DNA from: Luteibacter sp. Sphag1AF | Lineage (GTDB): Bacteria; Pseudomonadota; Gammaproteobacteria; Xanthomonadales; Rhodanobacteraceae | Assembly (NCBI RefSeq): GCF_014192715.1 | Contig: NZ_JACHYH010000004.1 | Span: 1 to 64,000 of the forward strand | Length of the DNA stretch: 64,000 nucleotides | Direction of reading: 5' to 3' | Shown here: one piece after another, positions 1 through 7,937 of the stretch | Layout: each line of letters opens with the position of its first letter | How positions within the stretch are numbered: the stretch's first letter is position 1 | Position numbers and translations under genes: made by a program | Notes under the pieces: generated by a model | What the model saw: only the letters and a program-made list of their open reading frames with translations | What the model was told of the DNA's origin: nothing | Databases searched by the model: none

Positions 1-250
1 GTCGCCCTCTGAACATTTCGTCCCGAGGTGAGCCGCCCATTCTATATCGTTTTTCGTTTCCGTCAACACCCTCGTGAATCTTTTTTTCGAGGTTGCTGGT
101 GGAGCAGAACCCCTCGTTGGAAGGCGTTTCCGTCGAGGGAGTGAAAGAATAGCCCGGTTTTTAAGATCTGTGAAGAGGTTCTGCACAAAAAGTGTAAAAA
201 AATTTGCGCGCTACACTCGAAACCCTTACCCACACTAATAAGGTGTCCTG
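1..250. other. Gene-free left edge upstream of the DUF192 gene
   Basis: No convincing coding frame is seen in these 250 bases. The stretch is more AT-rich than the rest of the window, as expected for a promoter region, and contains a TACACT hexamer at 212-217 that could be a -10 element for the gene starting at 251, but no good -35 lies at the right distance. The ribosome-binding sequence AAGGTG sits just before 251. A minus-strand promoter for a gene left of the window is possible. Confidence 0.4.
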
Positions 251-694
251 ATGTTGATGCGCGCACTCGCCTTCTGCGCCCTCGGGCTTCCCTTCGCGGC
301 GTTCGGCGCCAACGCTCCGTCAGTAACGCTCCACGGACGTACGTTCTCCACGGAATTTGCCACCGACGACGCCTCGCGCGAGCACGGCTTGATGGACCGG
401 AAGCACCTGGCTCCGGATCACGGCATGCTTTTTGTGTTCCCTGATGATGAGCCGCGCTCGTTCTGGATGAAGAACACGCTCATCCCGCTGGACATCCTGT
501 ACTTCGACGGCAGCCGCCGACTGGTGTCCATGCAGCTGAACGTGCCTCCGTGCCAGGCAGACCCCTGCGCGGTCTATCCCAGCACGGGAAATGCGCGTTA
601 CGTTCTGGAACTGGCGGCAGGTACGGCATCGGGCCTGGCCCTGAAGCCCGGCGATACGTTCACTATCGAGGGCGAGCCCGGTGTCATCCGCTGA
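251..694 (+). CDS. DUF192 family secreted protein
   Basis: 147 residues. An N-terminal hydrophobic stretch (about residues 3-20, ending in FGANA) looks like a cleavable signal peptide, so the product is probably periplasmic. The rest matches the DUF192 family: a GLMDRK segment, GMLFVFPDDEPRSFWMKNT and PLDILYFD follow in the family order and length. The biochemical role of DUF192 proteins is not established. The ATG at 251 is preceded by AAGGTG at good spacing; a second ATG two codons later is also possible. The 3' end overlaps a possible minus-strand ORF. Confidence 0.85.
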   Translation: MLMRALAFCALGLPFAAFGANAPSVTLHGRTFSTEFATDDASREHGLMDRKHLAPDHGMLFVFPDDEPRSFWMKNTLIPLDILYFDGSRRLVSMQLNVPPCQADPCAVYPSTGNARYVLELAAGTASGLALKPGDTFTIEGEPGVIR

Positions 695-837
695 TCGGAC
701 GTTCCAAGACCATGCTCACAGGGCACGCCCACGTGATACGGAACGAGCATCGCCACATCAAGGGCGTCCAGTTCGTTCCACTGGTCTTCAAAGGGGATGA
801 ATTTCTGCATGGCGGCGTATTCCACGAAAGCGCACAT
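598..837 (-). CDS. Possible small hypothetical protein, overlapping DUF192 gene antisense
   Basis: 79 residues from 837, or 70 from a second ATG at 810. I do not recognise a family. Before the overlap the codons look genuinely coding (mostly C or G third positions) and the peptide has a natural composition, for example FIPFEDQWNELDALDVAML followed by VPYHVGVPCEHG. It lies downstream of the rubredoxin gene on the same strand, about 80-100 bases away, so it could share its transcript. The last 97 bases run antisense to the end of the DUF192 gene, which argues for caution. A weak GGTGG or GGAA precedes the two starts. Confidence 0.4.
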   Translation of the reverse strand: MCAFVEYAAMQKFIPFEDQWNELDALDVAMLVPYHVGVPCEHGLGTSDQRMTPGSPSIVNVSPGFRARPDAVPAASSRT

Positions 838-914
838 TGCGTGCGCACCACCATGTAAGCAGGGCGATGAGGCGAAACCATGGCCGCCTCATGCCCGATG
901 ACGGGAAAAACCCG

Positions 915-1112
915 TCAGTCCATCTCTACCATCTCGAAATCGTCTTTCGTGACGCCGCAATCGGGACACGTCCACGTATCGGGGATATCTTCCCACCGCG
1001 TACCTGGCTCCAGTCCTTCTTCAGGCAGGCCCATGGCCTCGTCGTAGATGAAGCCACACACGACGCACATCCATTTGCGAAGGGTGGTGGTATCAGGCGT
1101 GCTCTGGCTCAT
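915..1112 (-). CDS. Rubredoxin
   Basis: 65 residues. Two CxxC knuckles, CVVCG near residue 16 and CPDCG near residue 49, form the Cys4 iron site of rubredoxin; the spacer with YDEAMG and DIPDTWTCP is typical. It is a small cytoplasmic one-electron carrier. A longer reading to 1187 adds 25 residues without rubredoxin character, so the start was placed at the ATG giving MSQSTPD. The gene diverges from thiE, with about 90 bases between starts that must hold both promoters. Its redox partner is not evident here. Confidence 0.93.
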   Translation of the reverse strand: MSQSTPDTTTLRKWMCVVCGFIYDEAMGLPEEGLEPGTRWEDIPDTWTCPDCGVTKDDFEMVEMD

Positions 1113-1204
1113 GGCTGGCGTATTGTCGCTGTGCTGGAAAGTCTTCCATTCTGTCACCCCCGGGGCACTGGTTAAAGCGCGCCCCATCCACGGATTTGCA
1201 TCTC

Positions 1205-1852
1205 ATGAACCTTGCAACTCAACACCGCCTCGCCGGAAAGGGCGTTTATGCCATCACGGACGGCCCGCGAGACGACCTTTTTGCCGCGGTGGAAGCGGCC
1301 CTGGCCGGGGGCGCCCGCCTGCTGCAATACCGGGACAAGACCAAGGACGCCGCGCGCCGCCTGGCCGAGGCCTCGGAGCTTTCCAGCATCTGCGCGCGCT
1401 ACGACGCCACATTCATCGTCAACGACGACGTCGCGCTGGCCGCGCAGGTAGGCGCGGGAGTTCATCTGGGCCGTGAAGATGGAGATGTGGCAACGGCGCG
1501 CGCCGCGCTGGGCGAGGACGCCGTGATTGGCGTGTCCTGCTACAACTCCATTGAACGCGCGCGCGAACTGGCTTCTGCCGGCGCGGACTATCTTGCATTT
1601 GGCGCCATGTACCCCTCGACCACCAAGCCACACGCACCGCATGCGTCGCTGGATGTTCTGCGGCAAGCCGCCGCACTGGGCCTTCCCATGGTGGCCATTG
1701 GTGGAATCACACCGGAGAATGCCCCACCTGTGCTCGACGCCGGCGCGGATTACCTGGCAGTGGTGTCGGCGATTTTCGCCGCCAGCGACATCCAGACCGC
1801 GACCCGCCGTTTCGCCAACCTCTTTGACGCCACCCACGGATTTTCTGCATGA
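1205..1852 (+). CDS. thiE: Thiamine-phosphate synthase
   Basis: 215 residues, a TIM-barrel enzyme joining HMP-pyrophosphate and thiazole phosphate to thiamine phosphate. Visible family motifs are LLQYRDK near residue 38, the phosphate-binding [27 protein letters not shown], and the C-terminal [11 protein letters not shown]. An in-frame TTG at 1196 would add three residues; ATG at 1205 is preferred. The stop overlaps the hemL start (ATGA), so translation is probably coupled. No TPP riboswitch is visible upstream, unlike thiC at 21-23 kb. Confidence 0.95.
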   Translation: MNLATQHRLAGKGVYAITDGPRDDLFAAVEAALAGGARLLQYRDKTKDAARRLAEASELSSICARYDATFIVNDDVALAAQVGAGVHLGREDGDVATARAALGEDAVIGVSCYNSIERARELASAGADYLAFGAMYPSTTKPHAPHASLDVLRQAAALGLPMVAIGGITPENAPPVLDAGADYLAVVSAIFAASDIQTATRRFANLFDATHGFSA

Positions 1853-3135
1853 CCACGAACCACGAACTGTTTCAGCGCGCCCAGGCGGTGCTTCCCGGCG
1901 GCGTGAATTCGCCTGTCCGTGCTTTCAAGTCGGTGGGCGGCGAACCGTTTTTCACCGCGCGCGCCGATGGCCCGTACCTGTGGGACGTGGAAGGCAAGCG
2001 TTATATCGACTACGTGGGCTCGTGGGGCCCCATGATCGTTGGCCACAACCATCCGCATGTACGCGCAGCCGTGGAACGTGCCGTGCGCGACGGGCTCTCG
2101 TTCGGCACGCCCTGCCCTGCTGAAGTCACCATGGCCGAATCCATCGTGGGACTCGTGCCCTCGGTGGAAATGGTGCGCATGGTCAATTCGGGCACGGAAG
2201 CCACCATGTCGGCCATCCGCCTCGCACGCGGCGCCACAGGTCGCACGAAGATCGTGAAGTTCGAAGGCTGCTATCACGGCCATGGCGACAGCTTCCTGGT
2301 GAAGGCAGGCTCCGGCGCGCTGACCTTCGGCGTGCCAACCTCGCCGGGCGTGCCCAAGGCATCGGCCGATCTGACCCTTACCCTGCCGTACAACGACATC
2401 GAGGCTGCGCGCACGATGTTTGCCGAACAGGGCCATGACATCGCGGGCCTCATCATTGAGCCGGTCGCCGGCAACATGAACTGCATTCCGCCCAACGAAG
2501 GCTACCTTCAGGCACTGCGCGAGTTGTGCACCCGTCATGGCGTGCTGCTGATCTTCGACGAAGTGATGACCGGCTTCCGCGTGGCGCTCGGTGGCGCGCA
2601 GGCGCATTACGGCATCACGCCGGACATCACCTGCTTCGGCAAGATCATCGGTGGGGGCATGCCCGTCGGTGCTTATGGCGGCCGCCGCGACCTCATGGAG
2701 CAGATTGCGCCATCGGGCCCGATTTATCAGGCAGGTACGCTTTCAGGGAACCCCGTCGCGATGGCCGCAGGCCTTGCGATGCTGGAACTGATCCGCGAAG
2801 ACGGTTTCTATGAGCGCCTCACGGCACGCACGCATCAGCTGACTGATGGCCTTGCAGCGGCGGCGGCCAAAGCAGGCGTTCCTTTCAGCTTCAACCGCGT
2901 GGGCGGCATGTTTGGCCTGTTCTTCAGCAGCGAAACCGTGTCGACCTACGAACAGGCGACGCGTGCCGACGTAGCAGCCTTCAACCGCTTCTTCCACGCG
3001 ATGCTGGATCGCGGTGTGTATCTCGCGCCGTCGGCCTTCGAGGCGGGTTTCGTATCAAGCTCACACGACGATGAAGCCATCGCGCAGACGCTGCACGCAG
3101 CGCAGGAAGCGTTTGTGGTGGCCGCTGGCGGCTGA
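1849..3135 (+). CDS. hemL: Glutamate-1-semialdehyde 2,1-aminomutase
   Basis: 428 residues, full family length. It is a PLP enzyme converting glutamate-1-semialdehyde to 5-aminolevulinate, the first dedicated C5 tetrapyrrole step. The PLP lysine lies in [17 protein letters not shown], and [28 protein letters not shown] and [11 protein letters not shown] are characteristic. It starts inside the end of thiE (ATGA overlap), forming a thiE-hemL operon. A strong hairpin follows the stop and separates it from convergent argD. Confidence 0.97.
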   Translation: MTTNHELFQRAQAVLPGGVNSPVRAFKSVGGEPFFTARADGPYLWDVEGKRYIDYVGSWGPMIVGHNHPHVRAAVERAVRDGLSFGTPCPAEVTMAESIVGLVPSVEMVRMVNSGTEATMSAIRLARGATGRTKIVKFEGCYHGHGDSFLVKAGSGALTFGVPTSPGVPKASADLTLTLPYNDIEAARTMFAEQGHDIAGLIIEPVAGNMNCIPPNEGYLQALRELCTRHGVLLIFDEVMTGFRVALGGAQAHYGITPDITCFGKIIGGGMPVGAYGGRRDLMEQIAPSGPIYQAGTLSGNPVAMAAGLAMLELIREDGFYERLTARTHQLTDGLAAAAAKAGVPFSFNRVGGMFGLFFSSETVSTYEQATRADVAAFNRFFHAMLDRGVYLAPSAFEAGFVSSSHDDEAIAQTLHAAQEAFVVAAGG

Positions 3136-3177
3136 GTGGCACGGAGCCTCCGGGCATGCTGCCCGGAGGCTTGCCAC
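3136..3177. terminator. Hairpin between convergent hemL and argD
   Basis: A 12-bp perfect stem (3145-3156 with 3160-3171, loop TGC) is flanked by matching outer arms GTGGCA/TGCCAC at 3136-3141 and 3172-3177. It fills the 45-base gap between two convergent genes. There is no long U tract on either side, so it may act as a bidirectional terminator or 3'-end stabiliser. Confidence 0.6.
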
Positions 3178-3180
3178 GCG

Positions 3181-4422
3181 TTACGCGACTTTCGATTCGC
3201 GCATGAATTCGGCCAGTGTCGCGGCCAAACGCGACAGACCTTCCGCCAACTCTTCATCCGTGATGGTCAGGGGCGGCACAAAACGCAGCACATCCGGACC
3301 CGCCTGCAGCACCAGCAAGCCGTGCGCCGCTGCGATATCCAGAATCTCGCCCGCGCGGCCCTTGTAGGCCGTATCGAGCACCGCGCCGATCATCAGGCCA
3401 CGGCCGCGCACTTCGGCAAACAGATGATGTTCGGCGTTGAGCTTAGCCAGACCCGCACGCATGTCATTGGCCTGGCGCTCCACGTTCAACAGCACTTCGG
3501 GCGATGCCAGCTTGCGCAATGCCACGCGTGCCACCGCCGCTGCCATGGGATTGCCGCCAAATGTGGTGCCGTGCGCACCGAACTGCATCACTTCAGACAC
3601 CTTCGGCCCCACCAGCATCGCGCCGATGGGGAATCCACCACCGAGTGCCTTGGCCAGCGTGACGATATCGGGCGTGACGCCGTCATGGGTGTGCGCGAAC
3701 AGCGTGCCGGTGCGGCCCATGCCGCACTGAATTTCGTCCAGCACCATCAGCGCGTCATGCTGCGTGCACAGCTCCCGGACCTTCGTGAGGAAGCCCGGCG
3801 CGGCAGGCATGACACCACCCTCGCCCTGCACCGGCTCCAGCATCACGGCGGCCACATCACCGTGTGCGAACGCCGCCTCCAGCGCTTCCACGTCGTTGAA
3901 CGCCACGTAGCGGAATCCGCCGGGAAGCGGCTCGTAACCTTCCTGGTATTTCGGTTGTGCGGTAGCCGTCACCGCCGCGAGCGTGCGGCCGTGGAAGGAA
4001 CCGTGGAACGTCACGATCACACGCTTGTCCGCCGCGCGACCTTCAGAGGCCGCCCATTTGCGCACGAGCTTGATGGCGGCCTCGTTGGCTTCCGTGCCCG
4101 AATTGCAGAGGAACACGCGCGATGCGAACGGCGCCGCCTCGACGATTTCTTCCGCCAGCCGCAGCGGCGGCTCGGAATAAAACACATTGCTCGCGTGCCA
4201 CAGCTTGTGCGCCTGATCGACCAGCGCGTTCACCAGATCCGGGTCCTGATGTCCCAACGCGTTCACCGCGATGCCAGCGCCCAGATCAATGTAGTCGCGT
4301 CCCTCGGTATCCCAGACTCGTGCGCCTTTACCGTGGTCAAGCACCACGTCGCGGGGACGATAGACGGACAGCCAGTAACGCTTGCCGAGCCCGAGGAGGT
4401 CGGTGGCTTGGGGATGAGACAT
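3181..4422 (-). CDS. argD: Acetylornithine/succinyldiaminopimelate aminotransferase family
   Basis: 413 residues, class-III PLP aminotransferase. Motifs in order: DLGAGIAVNALGH, the PLP phosphate loop CNSGTEANEAAIKLVRK, FHGSFHGRT, VMLEPVQGEGG, LMVLDEIQCGMGRTG and the Schiff-base lysine in TLAKALGGGFPIGA. This is the ArgD/AstC pattern; the main role is expected in arginine biosynthesis, but a succinylornithine (AstC) or lysine-pathway role cannot be excluded. ATG at 4422 has GGGAG close upstream; the open frame extends to 4653 but that part is not protein-like. No other arginine genes are nearby. Confidence 0.9.
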   Translation of the reverse strand: MSHPQATDLLGLGKRYWLSVYRPRDVVLDHGKGARVWDTEGRDYIDLGAGIAVNALGHQDPDLVNALVDQAHKLWHASNVFYSEPPLRLAEEIVEAAPFASRVFLCNSGTEANEAAIKLVRKWAASEGRAADKRVIVTFHGSFHGRTLAAVTATAQPKYQEGYEPLPGGFRYVAFNDVEALEAAFAHGDVAAVMLEPVQGEGGVMPAAPGFLTKVRELCTQHDALMVLDEIQCGMGRTGTLFAHTHDGVTPDIVTLAKALGGGFPIGAMLVGPKVSEVMQFGAHGTTFGGNPMAAAVARVALRKLASPEVLLNVERQANDMRAGLAKLNAEHHLFAEVRGRGLMIGAVLDTAYKGRAGEILDIAAAHGLLVLQAGPDVLRFVPPLTITDEELAEGLSRLAATLAEFMRESKVA

Positions 4423-4597
4423 GGACAACTCCCGATACCGGCTGCAGCGCCGGCATCTCAACAGGAACAAAAGCGGTCGCACGGTACGCTGCAGTCCGAC
4501 ATCGACCCGTAGGTCCAGCCGAGGGGTCAGGGTTCGATACACCCCTGACGCGCCGAGCTGAATCCGCATCCTATAAGGCTTCGGACCCCCGCGACAA
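4423..4597 (-). promoter_or_regulatory. Predicted argD promoter and leader
   Basis: On the minus strand TTGTCG (4592-4597) and TATAGG (4570-4575) are separated by 16 bases, a plausible sigma-70 promoter. The implied leader is about 140 bases, long for this genome. Within it GTCAGGG and CCCTGAC form a 7-bp hairpin around 4526-4550. The leader contains no recognised riboswitch. Confidence 0.4.
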
Positions 4598-4621
4598 CGC
4601 GGTGTACGTGTAAACCGGGCG

Positions 4622-4698
4622 CTGTAACAGGATTGCGACAGGCGAGAAATCACGTTTCAGCGGGAAATTGCGGGATTTCGTGGCATCGGGTGTAACAG
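4622..4698. promoter_or_regulatory. Two TGTAACAG sites upstream of the sigma-54 promoter
   Basis: CTGTAACAG at 4622-4630 is a perfect inverted repeat around a central A, and GTGTAACAG at 4690-4698 is a near copy. They sit about 145 and 75 bases before the sigma-54 promoter at 4774, the distance range at which enhancer-binding proteins dock. Assignment as upstream activator sites is inference. Confidence 0.35.
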
Positions 4699-4773
4699 GG
4701 GCGCGGACGGGCGGCCTACGCCAAACGGTCTATGCCGTCGCGCACTCTCTTCGTTTTCAATCACTTACCTTTG

Positions 4774-4789
4774 TGGCACGACGATTGCT
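4774..4789 (+). promoter_or_regulatory. Sigma-54 (RpoN) promoter, perfect -24/-12 match
   Basis: TGGCACGACGATTGCT matches the sigma-54 consensus TGGCACG-N4-TTGCW at every defined base, with the correct GG-to-GC spacing. It points rightward into a gene-free stretch that ends in an intrinsic terminator. The adjacent gene at 4935-6272 encodes a sigma-54 activator. Predicted transcription start is about 4800. Confidence 0.85.
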
Positions 4790-4799
4790 CTCTGTTTCG

Positions 4800-4918
4800 G
4801 CAGGTCCGCTTGGGTCCCACCCACCTGACGGCACCTGTGTTCGCCTTCCCGACGACCCTGCCAAGCCGGGCGGGCGGATGGAGGCTCCCGTCCCCGAAAG
4901 GGGCCGGGAGTTTCCTTT
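4800..4918 (+). ncRNA. Candidate sigma-54-dependent small RNA, about 119 nt
   Basis: The segment from the predicted sigma-54 start to an intrinsic terminator is about 119 bases and holds no credible ORF or ribosome-binding site. It is C-rich in its 5' half (CCCACCCACC near 4815-4826), the type of single-stranded tract that can pair with G-rich ribosome-binding sites. The transcript ends 17 bases before the stop codon of the convergent sigma-54 activator gene. The arrangement recalls Vibrio Qrr RNAs beside luxO, but I cannot match this sequence to a named RNA family. Confidence 0.65.
4885..4918 (+). terminator. Intrinsic terminator of the candidate small RNA
   Basis: CTCCCG (4885-4890) pairs with CGGGAG (4905-4910) and CCCC with GGGG across a GAAA tetraloop, with one internal mismatch; TTTCCTTT follows. 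The T-rich tail is only on the plus-strand side, so it serves the rightward transcript and not the leftward activator gene. Confidence 0.8.
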
Positions 4919-4934
4919 GATTCGTCCGACCGGC

Positions 4935-6272
4935 TCAGCGAAGCTGATCCAGTGCGAGCTGGTGTTTCTTGCACAACCGATACACCGTGACCCGCGAGAC
5001 GCGCAGGCGCCTGGCGCACTCGCTCACGTTGAACGCGCTGGCTCGCAGGCAATCCATGATGGCCTCGCGTTCGGCGGAAATGCGCGCGCTTCCCAGGCTG
5101 TCGTTGATGCCGTTGCGTTGATCACCCGTCAATTCCAGATCTTCCGGCGTAATAAGCGCATCGTCCGCGACCACGGCCGCGCGCTGCACGCGGTTCATCA
5201 GCTCGCGCACGTTGCCCGGCCAGGAAAACGTATTCATGGCGCGTCGGGCGCTGGTGCTGAAGGCACGCGCCCGTGTGCCATAGCTCTCGCGGAAGGTTTC
5301 CAGGAACTGCTGCGCCAGCAGTTCGATATCCCCATCGCGTTCGCGCAACGGCGGCATGCGCAGGCGCAGCACATTCAGGCGGTAAAAAAGATCTTCGCGA
5401 AAACGCCCTTGTGCCACGGCCTTTTCCAGATCCACGTGAGTGGCAGCCAGAACGCGCACATCCACATGCAGCGACTGACAGCTGCCAATACGTTCCAGCG
5501 TTCCCTCCTGCAGAAAGCGCAGAAGGTTGGTTTGTGCGTCCAGCGGCAAATCGCCAATTTCATCGAGAAATACGGTGCCGCCGTCGGCAGATTCAAAATG
5601 GCCGATGCGCCGTGACGTTGCACCTGTGAACGAACCACGCTCGTGTCCGAACAGTTCGGACTGCACCAGATTGGCAGGCAAAGCACCGCAATTGATGGCT
5701 GCAAAGGGCTTGTCCCGTCGACGGGAAAGACGATGAAGCGCACGCGCGGCCATCTCTTTGCCCGTACCGGTCTCGCCGGTAATCAGCAGCGGCAGTTCCA
5801 CGGGCGCGAACTTGTGGATATTGCGCGACAGCGCCTGGATGGCCGGACTACTCCCCGTCATCACCGCCAGCCGCTCGTCGTCAGGCAGCGTGGGAGCCCC
5901 TGCCAGACCAATGGCCCGCGCCAATGCCTGATGAAGTGCGGCCATGCCTGCCGCGCCCACGATGATTTCTGCGGCTTCGGCCAACCTTCCGGCGACCAGC
6001 GGATCCTGCCGGCCGCGCGTACCCACCATCGCGATCCACGGCAGCGGCGTGGCCGCCAGTATCTGATCCAGCGAGGTCAATGCGTCGATGGCATGAGTGC
6101 GCAGATCGACCAGCGCCAGTACGGCATCGGACCAACCTTGAGTTTCACCGCTATCACGTCCCGGATCGGCAACCAGCGTTCGCCAGCCAGCCCGTATCAA
6201 GCCGAAATGCTCTTCCGCGGACGGCCTGCCAATCCAGACGACGCAACGCCCCGATACTGAGTGGTGCGACAT
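4935..6272 (-). CDS. Sigma-54 enhancer-binding regulator, VpsR/FleQ-like
   Basis: 445 residues. Residues 1 to about 130 look like a degenerate receiver ([10 protein letters not shown] where the phospho-acceptor strand would be, no clear acidic pocket or conserved lysine). An AAA+ domain follows with Walker A GETGTGKE, the sigma-54 contact loop GSFTGA, Walker [11 protein letters not shown] and WPGNVREL. The last 40 residues form a Fis-type HTH ([18 protein letters not shown]). ATG at 6272 has GAGGAG upstream; the longer frame to 6431 is not protein-like. In VpsR- and FleQ-type relatives such domains respond to c-di-GMP. Its most obvious target is the sigma-54 promoter at 4774 (inference). Confidence 0.88.
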   Translation of the reverse strand: MSHHSVSGRCVVWIGRPSAEEHFGLIRAGWRTLVADPGRDSGETQGWSDAVLALVDLRTHAIDALTSLDQILAATPLPWIAMVGTRGRQDPLVAGRLAEAAEIIVGAAGMAALHQALARAIGLAGAPTLPDDERLAVMTGSSPAIQALSRNIHKFAPVELPLLITGETGTGKEMAARALHRLSRRRDKPFAAINCGALPANLVQSELFGHERGSFTGATSRRIGHFESADGGTVFLDEIGDLPLDAQTNLLRFLQEGTLERIGSCQSLHVDVRVLAATHVDLEKAVAQGRFREDLFYRLNVLRLRMPPLRERDGDIELLAQQFLETFRESYGTRARAFSTSARRAMNTFSWPGNVRELMNRVQRAAVVADDALITPEDLELTGDQRNGINDSLGSARISAEREAIMDCLRASAFNVSECARRLRVSRVTVYRLCKKHQLALDQLR

Positions 6273-6493
6273 GCCTGCTCCTCGCCCGCGAGGCCTGCCG
6301 GCATCACGCGGACACATCCCGAACCTGCCGCCAGCACCCCCTGCAACACCGGCAAGCCCCACCCCGACGCGAATACGCATGTATTCGACGCCATGGGCAG
6401 ACGGTATACCTATCGGCGTGAAGGCAACCATAAGCCAAAAGCGCTAGCCATCAGCCAGCACCGTTCGCCATCAGGCGGTCACAAAGGCGCGGA

Positions 6494-7309
6494 TCAGAGA
6501 AACAGGTCGGGCATCAGGGGCTGGCCGGGTGCCACCGCGTAGGCGTCGAAATTACTTACGCCATTTTCCCGGAGGATCTCTTCGTCGATCACGAAGTTGC
6601 CCGTGAATGAGCGGGAGTCACGCGTCAGGACGGCGTGCGCCGCATCGGCCACGATATCGGGCTTGCGGCAGTTCTCGGCACGCACACCGTCGATCATGGC
6701 GATGGCGGCCGTGGCGATGACCGTGCGGGGCCACAGCGCATTCACGGCGATACCCATCGGAGCAAACTCCGGGCTCATGCCCAGCACGCACAGGCTCATG
6801 CCGAACTTGGCAATCGTGTACGCGGTATGCGGCGCAAACCACTCCGGGTTGAGGCTGGGCGGCGGCGACAACATCAGCACATGCGGATTGGCCGACTTTT
6901 TCAGGTACGGCAGGCAGGCCTGCGTGGTCACGAACGTGCCACGCGTGTTCACCTGCTGCATGAGGTCAAAGCGCTTCATCGGCGTGCCTTCCACGCCGGC
7001 CAGCCAGATCGCGCTGGCATTGTTCACCACGATGTCGATGCCACCGAAACGCTCCGCCGCTTCGGCGGCTGCGCGCTTCACCTCGTCCTCTTCGCGGATA
7101 TCCACCTTCAGTGGAAGCGCCTTGCCGCCTGCCGCTTCGATTTCGGCGGCGGCGGTGTGGATGGTGCCGGGGAGTTTCGGATTGGCGACACTGCTTTTTG
7201 CCGCAATCACGATATTGGCACCATCGCGCGCAGCGCGCAGTGCAATGGCCAGGCCGATGCCACGCGAGGCACCGGTGATGAAAAGAGTCTTGCCGGCCAA
7301 CGACGACAT
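6494..7309 (-). CDS. SDR family oxidoreductase, HSDL2-like
   Basis: 271 residues, classical short-chain dehydrogenase. The cofactor motif TGASRGIG is near residue 12, NNAS near 95, and the catalytic Ser-Tyr-Lys set appears as MLSPPPSLNP followed by YTIAK. The long insert after strand 2 (KSSVANPKLPGTI) and the GMSPEFAP segment resemble HSDL2-type or fatty-acid-linked SDRs; the substrate is unknown. It is first of a minus-strand run with the LON-domain gene 15 bases upstream of its start. Confidence 0.88.
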   Translation of the reverse strand: MSSLAGKTLFITGASRGIGLAIALRAARDGANIVIAAKSSVANPKLPGTIHTAAAEIEAAGGKALPLKVDIREEDEVKRAAAEAAERFGGIDIVVNNASAIWLAGVEGTPMKRFDLMQQVNTRGTFVTTQACLPYLKKSANPHVLMLSPPPSLNPEWFAPHTAYTIAKFGMSLCVLGMSPEFAPMGIAVNALWPRTVIATAAIAMIDGVRAENCRKPDIVADAAHAVLTRDSRSFTGNFVIDEEILRENGVSNFDAYAVAPGQPLMPDLFL

Positions 7310-7324
7310 GATGGAAACCTTTTT

Positions 7325-7927
7325 TCAGGGACGCTGGAAGCGCGGAAGAATATCGCGCAGCTCGGCCAGCCGTTGCAGGGGATCATCCAGCTCAAGCATG
7401 TGCTGGCATTCGTTGGCATCCAAAGGCAGAAGCTCGGACAGACGAAAGCCCACCCAACTGGCGTCGTCGTAGCGATCCCGGTCGGCTTTCTGCCAGGGTG
7501 GCGCCATCTGCTCGGCCAGCCGCTCAAGAATGGTGGTCAGCAGACCGAATTCGGGAGGCACGGGAAGAACCTCTTCTTCCGGCCAGGGCCGTACGTCGCC
7601 GCGCAGCAGGCCATCGGAACGCACGCGCGTGCGGGTCACGCGGAAACGACGGCTGCCATCGGCAACGATGCCCAGGAGGCCGTCTTCACGCGTGTGGAAA
7701 TCCGTGATGGTCGCCAGCGTGCCCACAGCGGCGGGTACCGCCGGAACGCCTGCCTCGCGCCCCTCCAGAATCATGCACACACCGAAACTGCTGTCCGATC
7801 GCGCGCACTCGCGCACGAGGTCGAGATAGCGGGGTTCGAAAATGCGCAGTTGCAGCTGCCCGCCTGGAAACAGGACGCTGGACAGTGGAAACAGCGGAAG
7901 ATCGAGAGCGGGCGTGGTCGCAGCCAT
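7325..7927 (-). CDS. LON N-terminal substrate-binding domain protein
   Basis: 200 residues with the fold signature of the Lon protease N-terminal domain: LPLFPLSSVLFPGG at the start, LRIFEPRYLDLVRE, then FGVCMI and GTLATITDF. There is no AAA+ or protease domain, so this is the stand-alone family; its function is not defined, although substrate or peptide binding is usually assumed. It lies 10 bases downstream of mpl on the same strand and is probably co-transcribed. Confidence 0.9.
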   Translation of the reverse strand: MAATTPALDLPLFPLSSVLFPGGQLQLRIFEPRYLDLVRECARSDSSFGVCMILEGREAGVPAVPAAVGTLATITDFHTREDGLLGIVADGSRRFRVTRTRVRSDGLLRGDVRPWPEEEVLPVPPEFGLLTTILERLAEQMAPPWQKADRDRYDDASWVGFRLSELLPLDANECQHMLELDDPLQRLAELRDILPRFQRP

Positions 7928-7937
7928 GCCCGTCAGT

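Noticed and set aside
63-266. 67-codon minus-strand frame at the left edge
   Set aside because: Low-complexity translation in an AT-rich promoter region, no ribosome site or family.
3136-4512. 458-codon plus-strand open frame
   Set aside because: Antisense of argD; the real gene has the complete PLP site.
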